Of a DNA stretch of 35,777 nt, positions 6,667 to 14,108 are shown in pieces. The stretch comes from DATARH01 sp036008175 (GTDB taxonomy: Bacteria; Pseudomonadota; Alphaproteobacteria; ATCC43930; CGMCC-115725). Where the stretch lies: assembly GCA_036008175.1 (NCBI GenBank), contig DASYOB010000145.1, positions 1-35,777 of the forward strand, in the 5' to 3' direction. The notes beneath the pieces were generated by a model. That model was not told where the DNA came from, ran no database searches, and saw only the letters and a list, made by a program, of their open reading frames with translations. Made by a program: the position numbers and the translations under genes. Numbering within the stretch: the stretch's first letter is position 1; the number at the start of each line of letters is the position of its first letter.

Positions 6667-8019
6667 TCATGAGGAGTTCAGTTCGTCCTTGAGAAAGGCG
6701 TCGAGAGTTGTGCCAGGGAATGCCTGCTCAACGAGCTTGGCGCTATCTTTCGGCTTCTGCGCTGCGTAGTTTACTGCCATTCCGGCAATTTTGGGTGTGG
6801 CTTCAAATTGGTTGTTGCGAATACCTTCCGAGTGCCATGCACCCCACTTGGCAGCTTGCACTACCGCGATAACCAACTTCAATGCCTCCTTATCCGTCAG
6901 GTAGATCTCGGCGAAATTGTCCAACTGTGGCATTGCGTCTGCAAATGCGTTGGCGATGTCGAACGTCGAGGAACCTGCTCTTTCAACCCAGATGTTGACG
7001 AGCTTGCCGCGCAGAGACGGCGCATCATCAAGTCCTTCCAAAAGACCTGGTGTATAAGTGTAGCGCACTATGACTTTTTCAGCGAATGATGGATAATCGA
7101 AAAGAACAGAATTCTCGCCTAGACTGTTTACCATCGCGACAAATTGTTTTAGGGGATGATTCAGCTGGGTGATGGCTCGGCTCGTCGGATTATCTGCGCT
7201 GGCTTCGAGTAAAGCGTGCACGCGCAGGACTGCATCAGGTTTGAGTCCCTTGAGTACATTTGCATCAGCAGCGATAACCCGCCCGATTAAGTTGGCGTAT
7301 TTGGAGTCGTGGGATTCGCCCTCCAGCAACGCTTTCTGAATTAGCCCTCGTATCGAGGCATCGCGAAAAGCAGCAAGCGCAACAATCATACGGCCCGCGT
7401 TCGTACTCAGGAGGGAATCCGGGTAGATGTGCGCCTCGATGAGCTTATTAAGGAGATACGGATAGGCTGCTGGGTGAATTTCTTCTAGTTCGGCGCGCGC
7501 GATGGCCACGACTTCTTCTAGATTAGTTGTCGGAAAGAGATTCGCTTTGTCTAGCCGGCCGAGAACCGCATCGACAGCGTGCGTAGTCTTTAGTAGCTGC
7601 TGGCTCAAAAAATTATCGATGACGGTTCGGTACACATAGCGCGCTTCTTCCGCCTTAGCATGGACGCCTGAGGGGTGTGCGGCCCGGTTCCGGATGTCGC
7701 GAATAATTTCTAGCTGTTTATGCTCAGCCTTCGTCAGGAGGGCAGACTTGAGAAGCTGGTCGGCCATGTAGGATTCAAACACCTCCTGCGCTCCGCTCCG
7801 TTTTTCGACTTCCTGCCAAAGCGCCTTAGCGGTTGAATTAACTCGTGCCAATTCGGCGAGCTTGAGGCGGATATCATCGAATAGAGCAAGGTAGCTCATC
7901 ACGATGCAACCGCGATATGCCCCCGCGCCGTAACAAGTGAGAGCCTCACGCATGTAATCGACCATAAGCCGATTACTGATTGAGGCTAACAACTCTTCCA
8001 TGTCGGCGAGCGCGGTCAT
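6667..8019 (-). CDS. Large HEPN-domain protein of unknown role (candidate RNase/defence factor)
   Basis: I do not recognise this 450-aa protein as a named family. Residues 15-55 (NRLMVDYMREALTCYGAGAY, then RGCIVMSYLALFDDIRLKL) look like the paired helices of HEPN domains. Residues 107-116 read RDIRNRAAHP, with R110-N-x3-H115 matching the HEPN catalytic Rx4-6H motif. The remainder, about residues 150-450, is predicted helical, has no motif I know, and contains no signal peptide or membrane segment. HEPN proteins with this motif are often metal-independent ribonucleases in toxin or anti-phage systems, so that role is possible but not shown. The gene is visibly AT-richer than its surroundings: 26 of the 60 bases at 7081-7140 are G or C, against 50 of 60 at 6421-6480 in ssb. 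It stands alone on the minus strand between ssb and the DUF5681 gene, which suggests horizontal acquisition. Confidence 0.75.
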   Translation of the reverse strand: MTALADMEELLASISNRLMVDYMREALTCYGAGAYRGCIVMSYLALFDDIRLKLAELARVNSTAKALWQEVEKRSGAQEVFESYMADQLLKSALLTKAEHKQLEIIRDIRNRAAHPSGVHAKAEEARYVYRTVIDNFLSQQLLKTTHAVDAVLGRLDKANLFPTTNLEEVVAIARAELEEIHPAAYPYLLNKLIEAHIYPDSLLSTNAGRMIVALAAFRDASIRGLIQKALLEGESHDSKYANLIGRVIAADANVLKGLKPDAVLRVHALLEASADNPTSRAITQLNHPLKQFVAMVNSLGENSVLFDYPSFAEKVIVRYTYTPGLLEGLDDAPSLRGKLVNIWVERAGSSTFDIANAFADAMPQLDNFAEIYLTDKEALKLVIAVVQAAKWGAWHSEGIRNNQFEATPKIAGMAVNYAAQKPKDSAKLVEQAFPGTTLDAFLKDELNSS

Positions 8020-8188
8020 GGGCTGCTGCTTCAGTGGGAGCGCTCTTCGTGGAGTAGCGGCGCGGCTTTGGCAAGCCTTGCCTCGCCGGCCTTCCCGTGG
8101 ACCGGCTTAGGCGTGAGGCTTGACGTGAACGTACCAAGAACACACATAAAATCGGCCCACGTCCCCAAACTGGTCCGGACCGCGTCAA

Positions 8189-8800
8189 ATGCCGGAAATG
8201 ATTGCCGATTCACCCGATGAGCGCTGCTTTTCGCTGCATTCCGGAAGCGGAATCGAGGAAAATCAATCGCTTGCTCCTGATCCTTTTTCGCCTCGTGCGC
8301 CCGCGCGCGCGAGGGACGGGCGCGGCCGGTTCGCCAAGGGCCAATCCGGCAATCCCGCCGGCCGGCCGCGCGGCATCCGCAATCCGAAGCGGCGCGTTCT
8401 GACCCTTCAGGCCTGGCGGGCGAACCCGCAGGCCGCGTCGGCATTGCTCGACCGCAAGCCGCGCCTGTTGCGGCCGCTCCTCGCGCAGGCACTCCCGCCC
8501 GCGCGTCCGCGCCGCGTCGACCCGGCCGAGCGGCTCGGTATCAGCGTCCGATCACTGCACGATGCAGCGGATTTTCAGCGGGCGATGCAGGCGGTTTGCG
8601 CCGCTGTTGCCGCGGGCGAGATCGCGCCCCGCGAGGCCGGCCGCATCGCGCGGCAGGTGCGCGCCCGGATGCGCGCCCTCCGCCGTCTCGCCCGGGTGCA
8701 GCGCCGCCTCGGCCGCCTGTGTGCCCGGCTGCGCGCCGTGAGTATGGATATCCCCAGGGGCCGCGCCTATGCTTCGTTTTTGCGGACGGACGGGAGCTGA
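8189..8800 (+). CDS. DUF5681-domain protein
   Basis: This 203-aa protein has the DUF5681 signature GRFAKGQSGNPAGRPRG at about residues 45-61. The motif occurs in small proteins of unknown function, some near phage terminase genes. The rest is Arg/Ala-rich and helical, with a C-terminal basic helix region (RARMRALRRLARVQRRLGRL). It is probably soluble and nucleic-acid associated, judged only by charge. ATGs at 8189 and 8198 are both possible starts; neither has a strong Shine-Dalgarno. The stop lies 3 bases before gnd, so the two may be co-transcribed. No phage gene is nearby. Part of its coding sequence (8712-8735) recurs exactly at 10364-10387 beyond gnd. Confidence 0.7.
   Translation: MPEMIADSPDERCFSLHSGSGIEENQSLAPDPFSPRAPARARDGRGRFAKGQSGNPAGRPRGIRNPKRRVLTLQAWRANPQAASALLDRKPRLLRPLLAQALPPARPRRVDPAERLGISVRSLHDAADFQRAMQAVCAAVAAGEIAPREAGRIARQVRARMRALRRLARVQRRLGRLCARLRAVSMDIPRGRAYASFLRTDGS
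8712..8735. repeat. 24-bp direct repeat flanking gnd, copy 1
   Basis: This 24-base sequence near the 3' end of the DUF5681 gene is identical to 10364-10387. In frame it encodes RLCARLR, and the second copy would encode the same peptide. The pair flanks gnd and suggests a duplicated, decayed fragment of this gene. Confidence 0.75.
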
Positions 8801-8803
8801 CAG

Positions 8804-10240
8804 ATGACCCAACTTTCCGATCTCGGCGTGCTCGGCCTCGCGGTCATGGGCGCCAATCTGGCCCGGAATGCGGCCCGCAAAGGGTTCGGCGTCGCGCTCT
8901 ACAACCGGCATGGCGGGCGCACCGACGATCTCGTCAGCAATTTCGGTCACGAGGGACGCTTTACCCCTGCCAAGGATTTGAAATCGTTCGTGGCGGCGCT
9001 GGCGAAACCGCGCGTGGTCATCCTGATGGTGCAGGCCGGCAAACCGGTCGACGACGTGATCGACGAACTGCTGCCCTATCTCGACCCCGACGACATCGTG
9101 ATCGACGGCGGCAACTCGCTGTTCACCGACACGGACCGCCGCTTCACCGCTCTGAAGGAGAAGAAGATCCGCTTTATCGGCATGGGCGTGTCGGGCGGCG
9201 AGGAGGGCGCGCTCGAGGGGCCGAGCATGATGCCGGGCGGCGAGAAGGCGGCTTATGCGCGCATCGAGCCGATGGTGACCAAGATGGCGGCCCAGGTCGA
9301 TGGCACGCCGTGCTGCACCTACATCGGCATCGGCGGCGCCGGCCATTACGTCAAGATGGTGCATAACGGCATCGAATATGCCGACATGCAGTTGATCGCC
9401 GAGGCCTACGATCTGTTCAAGACCGTCTACGGGCTCGACGCCGCCGCGATCGCCAAGATCTTCGAGCAATGGAAGACGGGCGACCTCGATTCCTACCTGA
9501 TCGAGATCACCGCGGCGGTGTTGAACAAGCGCGACGAGAAGACCGGCGGAGCGCTAGTCGATGCCATCCTGGACGAGGCCGAGCAGAAGGGCACCGGCCG
9601 CTGGACCGCCCGCAACGCACTCGATCTCGGAGTGCCGCTGACCGGGATTACCGAAGCCGTCTACGCCCGCGTCCTGTCGGCACAGCGGGCGTTGCGCGCC
9701 GAGGCGGAGAAGAAGCTGCCGCACAAGCCGGCGCCCGGCGGCAAGCCCGCGCAGGCCGACATCGACGCGATCCGCGACGCGCTCTACGCCTCGAAGATCG
9801 TCGCCTATGCCCAAGGCTTTCAGCAGATGACGGTCGCGTCGAAGGAATACGGCTGGGATCTGCGCCTGGGCGAGATCGCAAAGATCTGGCGCGGCGGCTG
9901 CATTATCCGCGCCCGCTTCCTCGACCGGATTGCCGACGCCTACAAAGCCGACGGCGCCATCCCCAACCTCGTGCTGCAGGACTATTTCCGTGACGCCGTG
10001 CTGAAGGCCGAGGAGCCCTGGCGGCGCGTCGTCACCCTGGCGGTCGAGCATGGCGTGCCGATCCCCGCCTTTTCGTCCTCGCTCAGCTATTACGACGGGC
10101 TGCGCCGCTCGCGCGGGCCGGCCAACCTGCTGCAGGGGCTGCGCGATTATTTCGGCGCCCACACCTACCGCCGTCTGGACGCGGAAGGCTCGTTCCACAC
10201 GCGGTGGGGCCAGGACGGCAAGGAAGTCGCATTGAAATAA
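8804..10240 (+). CDS. gnd: 6-phosphogluconate dehydrogenase (decarboxylating)
   Basis: The 478-aa length matches the long (E. coli-type) Gnd class. The enzyme oxidises and decarboxylates 6-phosphogluconate to ribulose 5-phosphate, making NADPH, in the oxidative pentose phosphate pathway. Visible signatures are the nucleotide-binding start LGVLGLAVMGANLARN, VILMVQAGKPVDDVI, DGGNSLFTDTDRR, the substrate loop GMGVSGGEEGALEGPSMMPGG, and the catalytic block GAGHYVKMVHNGIEYADMQ (Lys and following Asn/Glu residues). The C-terminal domain keeps GRWTARNALDLGVP and IWRGGCIIRARFL. A GGGAG Shine-Dalgarno precedes the ATG. It follows the DUF5681 gene by 3 bases. No glucose-6-phosphate dehydrogenase or lactonase gene is next to it. 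The 277-bp gap after it holds a possible insertion-sequence relic. Confidence 0.97.
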   Translation: MTQLSDLGVLGLAVMGANLARNAARKGFGVALYNRHGGRTDDLVSNFGHEGRFTPAKDLKSFVAALAKPRVVILMVQAGKPVDDVIDELLPYLDPDDIVIDGGNSLFTDTDRRFTALKEKKIRFIGMGVSGGEEGALEGPSMMPGGEKAAYARIEPMVTKMAAQVDGTPCCTYIGIGGAGHYVKMVHNGIEYADMQLIAEAYDLFKTVYGLDAAAIAKIFEQWKTGDLDSYLIEITAAVLNKRDEKTGGALVDAILDEAEQKGTGRWTARNALDLGVPLTGITEAVYARVLSAQRALRAEAEKKLPHKPAPGGKPAQADIDAIRDALYASKIVAYAQGFQQMTVASKEYGWDLRLGEIAKIWRGGCIIRARFLDRIADAYKADGAIPNLVLQDYFRDAVLKAEEPWRRVVTLAVEHGVPIPAFSSSLSYYDGLRRSRGPANLLQGLRDYFGAHTYRRLDAEGSFHTRWGQDGKEVALK

Positions 10241-10242
10241 GG

Positions 10243-10282
10243 GGCCACTTCGTTCAACCGGAGACCATTTCGACTACTGGAA
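10243..10282. mobile_element. Possible IS21-type terminal repeat relic
   Basis: Two abutting 20-base units, GGCCACTTCGTTCAACCGGA (10243-10262) and GACCATTTCGACTACTGGAA (10263-10282), agree at 13 of 20 positions. Tandem ~20-bp units with GGCCACTTCG/GACCATTTCG-like sequence are typical of the multi-repeat ends of IS21-family elements. No istA or istB gene or second end is present, so at most a remnant remains just after gnd. Confidence 0.4.
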
Positions 10283-10363
10283 GTGCAGCCCCCCATTCCT
10301 GCTGTCGCTCTGTCGCCGTGCAGGACTCCGGTCTCCCGCAGGGCTAGCGAGCCCTCATAGGGC

Positions 10364-10387
10364 GCCGCCTGTGTGCCCGGCTGCGCG
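10364..10387. repeat. 24-bp direct repeat flanking gnd, copy 2
   Basis: This is identical to 8712-8735 inside the DUF5681 gene. The remaining intergenic sequence from 10283 to 10517 shows no open gene. It contains a small AGGGCT-AGCG-AGCCCT hairpin at 10340-10355 without a T-tract. Confidence 0.75.
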
Positions 10388-10517
10388 ACGCCGGCGCCGC
10401 AAGCTGAAACATTGCCGCCTCGCTCTGGAGGCGAGACGCACGGCTTCGGTGCTATGATCGCATTGCCAACGACACGCCGGACGCAGCGCGGCCGCAGCCG
10501 GTGAACAGGGAGAGCCA

Positions 10518-11288
10518 ATGCAATACCAGATTTCCGGGACCGTCATGCAGACGCTGGCGATCGATCTCCTGCCGGGCGAGATCGTCTACAGCCAGACCAA
10601 TTGCATGTGCTGGATGAACGATGCGATCGAGATGAACACCAATACCGGCGGCGGCTTTCTCGCCGCGATCGGGCGCACGCTCGGCGGCGGCAGCCTGTTC
10701 ATCACCGACTTCACCGCGCGCGGCAATGGGCACGTCGCCTTCGCGCCGCGCTTCCCCGGCGCGATCATGCCGGTCAACCTCGCCGCCGAAGAGGCGGTGA
10801 TCTGCCGGAAGCAAACCTTTCTCTGCGCCGAGAAGTCGGTCGGCCTCGAAATCGCCTGGCAGCAGCGCATCGGCGCCGGCTTTTTCGGCGGCGAGGGCTT
10901 TATCCTGCAAAAGGTGAGCGGCCCCGGCACGGCGTTCCTCGATCTGTCGGGCGAGGTCGTCGAGCGCGATCTTGCCCCCGGCGAGCGGCTGCTCGTTCAT
11001 GCCGGGCATGTCGGCGCGATCGACCCGACGATCCAGTTCGACATCCAGCGGGTGCCGGGGTTCAAGAACATGCTGTTCGGCGGCGAGGGCCTGTTCCTGG
11101 CCGCGTTGACCGGGCCGGGGCACGTCGTCTTGCAGAGCATGCCGATCCTCAACCTCGCCGAGGAAATCGCGCATTATCTGCCGACGCATGCCGAGGCGAG
11201 CAGCGTCTCGACCACCGGCGGCACGGTGGCGGCGGGGGCGATCGGCGGCATTCTCGGCGGCCTGCTGGGCGGCAACGACCGCAGCTGA
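10518..11288 (+). CDS. AIM24 family protein
   Basis: The 256-aa protein belongs to the AIM24/TIGR00266 family, a beta-rich trimeric fold of unclear function in bacteria; the yeast relative is a mitochondrial inner-membrane organising factor. Recognisable blocks are MQYQISGTVMQTLAIDLLPG, EIVYSQTNCMCWM, GGSLFITDFTARG, GHVAFAPRFPGAIMPVNL, GFFGGEGFILQKVSGPG and LFGGEGLFLAALTGPG. The C-terminus is Gly/Ala-rich (GAIGGILGGLLGG), which may be flexible or membrane-associated. An AGGGAGAG Shine-Dalgarno lies just upstream of the ATG. The MetE-like gene follows 50 bp downstream on the same strand, so an operon is possible. No function is claimed beyond the family. Confidence 0.9.
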   Translation: MQYQISGTVMQTLAIDLLPGEIVYSQTNCMCWMNDAIEMNTNTGGGFLAAIGRTLGGGSLFITDFTARGNGHVAFAPRFPGAIMPVNLAAEEAVICRKQTFLCAEKSVGLEIAWQQRIGAGFFGGEGFILQKVSGPGTAFLDLSGEVVERDLAPGERLLVHAGHVGAIDPTIQFDIQRVPGFKNMLFGGEGLFLAALTGPGHVVLQSMPILNLAEEIAHYLPTHAEASSVSTTGGTVAAGAIGGILGGLLGGNDRS

Positions 11289-11338
11289 TCCCGGCCTGAG
11301 CGTATTCTCGGGCTGGGATTACAAGGAAGGGGGCAGAG

Positions 11339-12454
11339 ATGACCAACCCGCCGTTCCGAGCCGATCATGTCGGCAGCCTGTTGCGGCCGAAGGCATTGCT
11401 GGCGGCGCGGGCCGAGCATGAGAAGGGCTGGATCATTGCCCAGACCCTGCGCCGGGTCGAGGACGATTGCATCGGGCAGGCGGCCAAGATGCAAGCTGAG
11501 CTCGGCCTGCACGGGGTCACCGACGGCGAGTTCCGCCGCGGCTCGTGGCACATGGATTTCCTTTACCAGATCGGCGGGGTCGCGAAGACCGACCGGGTCT
11601 TGAACATCCGGTTCAAGAACGAGGCCGGCACGATCGAGTTTTCGCCGGCGGCGCACCGGGTCGCCGGCAGATTGAGCCTCGACAAGACCATCTTCGGCGA
11701 GGATTTCGCCTATCTGAAATCGATCGCGCCGCCGGGCACCACACCAAAGCTGACGATCCCCTCGCCCTCGATGCTGCATTACCGCGGCGGCCGGGCGGCG
11801 ATCGATGAGGCCGCCTATCCCGAGATGGAGGCGTTCTGGCACGATTTGGCCGAGGTCTATGCCCGGGAGATCGCCGGTCTGGCCGAGCTCGGCTGCACCT
11901 ATCTGCAATTGGACGACACCAGCCTCGCCTATCTGAACGACCCGGCGCAGCGTGCCTATGTCGACTCGATCGGCGGCGACGGCGAGAAGCAGCACCTGAC
12001 CAACATCCGCCTGATCAACCAGGCGCTCGCCAACAAGCCGGCCGGCATGACCGTGTGCACGCATATGTGCCGCGGCAATTTCCGCTCCTCCTGGATGGCC
12101 GAGGGCGGCTATGACCATGTCGCCGAGGCCTTGTTCGGCGAACTCGCGGTCGACGGCTTCTTCCTCGAATACGACGACGAGCGTTCGGGTGGGTTCGCGC
12201 CGCTGCGCTTTGTGCCGCGCGGGCCGAAGAAGATCGTGCTCGGCTTGGTCACGACCAAACGCGCTGCACTCGAGGATAAGGACGAGTTGAAGCACCGAAT
12301 CGACGAGGCGGCCAAATACGTGCCGCTCGAACAGCTGTGCCTCAGCCCGCAATGCGGCTTTTCCTCGACCGTCGAGGGCAACGCGCTGTCGATCGAGGAG
12401 GAGAAGGCCAAGCTGCGCCTCGTCGTCGAGGTGGCGCGCGAGGTCTGGGGCTGA
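11339..12454 (+). CDS. Cobalamin-independent methionine synthase (MetE C-terminal)-like methyltransferase
   Basis: The 371-aa protein corresponds to the catalytic C-terminal half of MetE, like the YxjG/YxjH group. These zinc enzymes transfer a methyl group to a thiol; for this short group the methyl donor is not settled. The start FRADHVGSLLRP is typical. The zinc ligands are visible as His-x-Cys in THMCRGNFRSSW and the late Cys in LSPQCGFSST. VTDGEFRRGSWHMDF and YLQLDDTSLAYL form the substrate pocket in relatives. The N-terminal MetE half is absent, as in the subfamily. The AAGGAAGGGG run upstream of the ATG serves as ribosome-binding site. The ICMT-like gene follows almost directly. Annotation as methionine synthase is by homology; in vivo substrate is uncertain. 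Confidence 0.88.
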   Translation: MTNPPFRADHVGSLLRPKALLAARAEHEKGWIIAQTLRRVEDDCIGQAAKMQAELGLHGVTDGEFRRGSWHMDFLYQIGGVAKTDRVLNIRFKNEAGTIEFSPAAHRVAGRLSLDKTIFGEDFAYLKSIAPPGTTPKLTIPSPSMLHYRGGRAAIDEAAYPEMEAFWHDLAEVYAREIAGLAELGCTYLQLDDTSLAYLNDPAQRAYVDSIGGDGEKQHLTNIRLINQALANKPAGMTVCTHMCRGNFRSSWMAEGGYDHVAEALFGELAVDGFFLEYDDERSGGFAPLRFVPRGPKKIVLGLVTTKRAALEDKDELKHRIDEAAKYVPLEQLCLSPQCGFSSTVEGNALSIEEEKAKLRLVVEVAREVWG

Positions 12455-12474
12455 GGGCGCACCTGCCTTTTCGA

Positions 12475-13116
12475 TTGCTGCTGGCCGAACTCGCCGGCGC
12501 GGCGGTCTATCTCGGGCTGGCGATCCTCGGCCGCGGCGGGTTCGCCGCGTTCTTCTCCGAGCCGGCATTGACCGCGGTCACGGTTGCGTTCTTGGTCATG
12601 TTGGCCGCGGCGTCCTTCACTGAGGGTAACATCAGCCCCGGGGTGCGCGAGGACCGGCGGAACCGCTGGGTCATTCCCGCCTTCTCGGTGATCGGGCTTC
12701 TGGACGCCTATCTGCCGGCCTACACCGACCGGACCGGGTTCTGGACCATCGAAGGCGACACCGTCCGCTGGCTTGGGGTCGCGCTGTTCGTTGTCGGCGG
12801 CGCGCTGAGGCTCTGGCCGGTCTTCGTCCTGGGCCGCCGGTTCAGCGGGCTGGTCGCAATCCAGCCCGGGCATACCCTGGTCACGTCAGGTATGTACGGC
12901 GTCATCCGACACCCAAGCTATCTCGGCCTGCTGATCAATTCGCTGGGCTGGGGACTCGCTTTTCGCTCGGCCATCGGCGCGCTGCTCGCGGCGCTGTTCG
13001 TGCTGCCGCTGCTCGCGCGTATCCAGGCGGAAGAGCGGCTGCTGCGCTCGCAATTCGGCGCCGAATACGAGGCCTACCGCGCGCGTACGTGGCGGCTGAT
13101 CCCGGGCCTCTATTAG
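12475..13116 (+). CDS. ICMT-like membrane methyltransferase
   Basis: The predicted protein is 213 aa from a TTG at 12475. Further upstream only GTG 12337 and ATG 12352 exist in frame, both deep inside the preceding gene, so the start is uncertain. Several hydrophobic segments are seen: AGAAVYLGLAILGRGGFAAF, TAVTVAFLVMLAAASF, WVIPAFSVIGLLDAYL, WLGVALFVVGGALRLWPVFV and a long one near the end. The C-terminal S-adenosylmethionine-binding signature of isoprenylcysteine carboxyl methyltransferase-like proteins is clear: SGMYGVIRHPSYLGLLI, then IQAEERLLRSQFGAEYEAYR and TWRLIPGLY. The substrate in bacteria is unknown and is unlikely to be a prenylated protein. It follows the MetE-like gene with about 20 bases between. 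Its stop overlaps the convergent hydrolase stop by 4 bases. Confidence 0.85.
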   Translation: MLLAELAGAAVYLGLAILGRGGFAAFFSEPALTAVTVAFLVMLAAASFTEGNISPGVREDRRNRWVIPAFSVIGLLDAYLPAYTDRTGFWTIEGDTVRWLGVALFVVGGALRLWPVFVLGRRFSGLVAIQPGHTLVTSGMYGVIRHPSYLGLLINSLGWGLAFRSAIGALLAALFVLPLLARIQAEERLLRSQFGAEYEAYRARTWRLIPGLY

Positions 13117-14021
13117 CTACCACTCGAAGCTGGCGGCAACAGGAACTCGACGAGCAGGCGGTTTACCTTGCCTGGCTCCTCGTGCTGCAGCCAATGGGTA
13201 GCGTCGGGCAGGTGAATGATTTCGGCATTATCGCAGAGCGCGGCGCCGGCTTCGGCGAGCCCGCGGTCGAGAAAAGCGTCGCGATCGCCCCAAATCACTC
13301 GTATTGGCACCCGGATACGGGCCGACGCTGGCGCTGCTGGGCGCAGGCGCAGCGCGCGATACCAGTTGAGCATCGCCGTCAAGGCGCCCGGCTGGGCCCA
13401 GGCGTCGCGGTAATGGCGGAAATCGTCGCCCGTGAAGGTGCCGGGGCGCGAGCTGCGGCGGAGCACTCGGCGCAAGACCCAGAACCCGCTCGCGCCGAGC
13501 GCCCGCTCGGGCAGGGAGGGCAGTTGGAAGAAGGCGACATACCAGCTTTTCAGCGCCTGGGTCGGATGCGCCCGCGCGTACCGCCGGAGTGTGGCCGGGT
13601 GCGGCGCGTTCAGGATCGCCGCCCGGGTGACCCGCTCAGGGTTGCGGGCGGCGAGATGCCAGGCGACGACCCCGCCCCAATCGTGGCCGACTACCGCGAA
13701 ACGCTCGCGGCCGAGCGCATCGGCGAGACCGAGCACATCATCGGCGAGGCTATCGAGCATATAGGCGGCGATTCCGGCCGGCTTGGCGGAGCGGCTGTAA
13801 CCGCGCTGGTCGGGCGCGGCGACCCGCAGCCCGGCCTCGGCAAGGACCGGGATCTGGCGCCGCCAGCCATAGGAGAATTCGGGAAATCCGTGCAGCAGGA
13901 TGACGAGCGGCCCGTCCGCCGGTCCGGCGGACACCGCGGGGAATTCGAGGGCGTTGCTGACGAGGCGCAAATTCTCGACGGTCATCGGCGAGGCGCGCTT
14001 TGCGATCAGGTTCGAGGGCAT
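13113..14021 (-). CDS. Alpha/beta hydrolase, epoxide hydrolase/dehalogenase type
   Basis: The 302-aa protein has the alpha/beta-hydrolase fold. The oxyanion-hole motif HGFPEF is at 44-49. The nucleophile elbow is GHDWGG, with Asp114 as nucleophile, which indicates epoxide hydrolases and haloalkane or fluoroacetate dehalogenases rather than serine esterases. WGDRDAFLD supplies the relay acid region and DATHWLQHEEP the catalytic His. APDQRGYSRSAKP is also characteristic of the epoxide hydrolase group. The start is at 14021 or 13985 (MTVENLRL); neither has a good Shine-Dalgarno. It is cytoplasmic, with no signal peptide. It is divergent from the CPBP protease gene. A 12-bp palindrome, AGGCGATCGCCT (14025-14036), lies just upstream but is a common sequence type. 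The substrate cannot be told. Confidence 0.9.
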   Translation of the reverse strand: MPSNLIAKRASPMTVENLRLVSNALEFPAVSAGPADGPLVILLHGFPEFSYGWRRQIPVLAEAGLRVAAPDQRGYSRSAKPAGIAAYMLDSLADDVLGLADALGRERFAVVGHDWGGVVAWHLAARNPERVTRAAILNAPHPATLRRYARAHPTQALKSWYVAFFQLPSLPERALGASGFWVLRRVLRRSSRPGTFTGDDFRHYRDAWAQPGALTAMLNWYRALRLRPAAPASARIRVPIRVIWGDRDAFLDRGLAEAGAALCDNAEIIHLPDATHWLQHEEPGKVNRLLVEFLLPPASSGS

Positions 14022-14108
14022 TTAAGGCGATCGCCTGACGTAGTTAGCGAAATGTTATCCGCCCAGGCGACACCCTCGGCCCGGTAGCGCGCACCAAAGG
14101 AGACTGGC

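Noticed and set aside
10340..10355. Hairpin AGGGCT-AGCG-AGCCCT after gnd
   Set aside because: The stem has only 6 bp, no T-tract follows, and it is 100 bp from the stop; it is not convincing as a terminator.
12337..12474. Upstream extension of the ICMT-like protein
   Set aside because: It lies inside the MetE-like gene and encodes an Arg/Gly-rich stretch without membrane character. The TTG at 12475 better fits the family, although it remains uncertain.
11174..12568. 464-codon minus-strand frame opposite the MetE-like gene
   Set aside because: No family motif is visible; the opposite strand carries a full zinc methyltransferase.
14025..14036. Palindrome AGGCGATCGCCT upstream of the hydrolase gene
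   Set aside because: GCGATCGC-centred palindromes are common in GC-rich genomes, and nothing else supports an operator.
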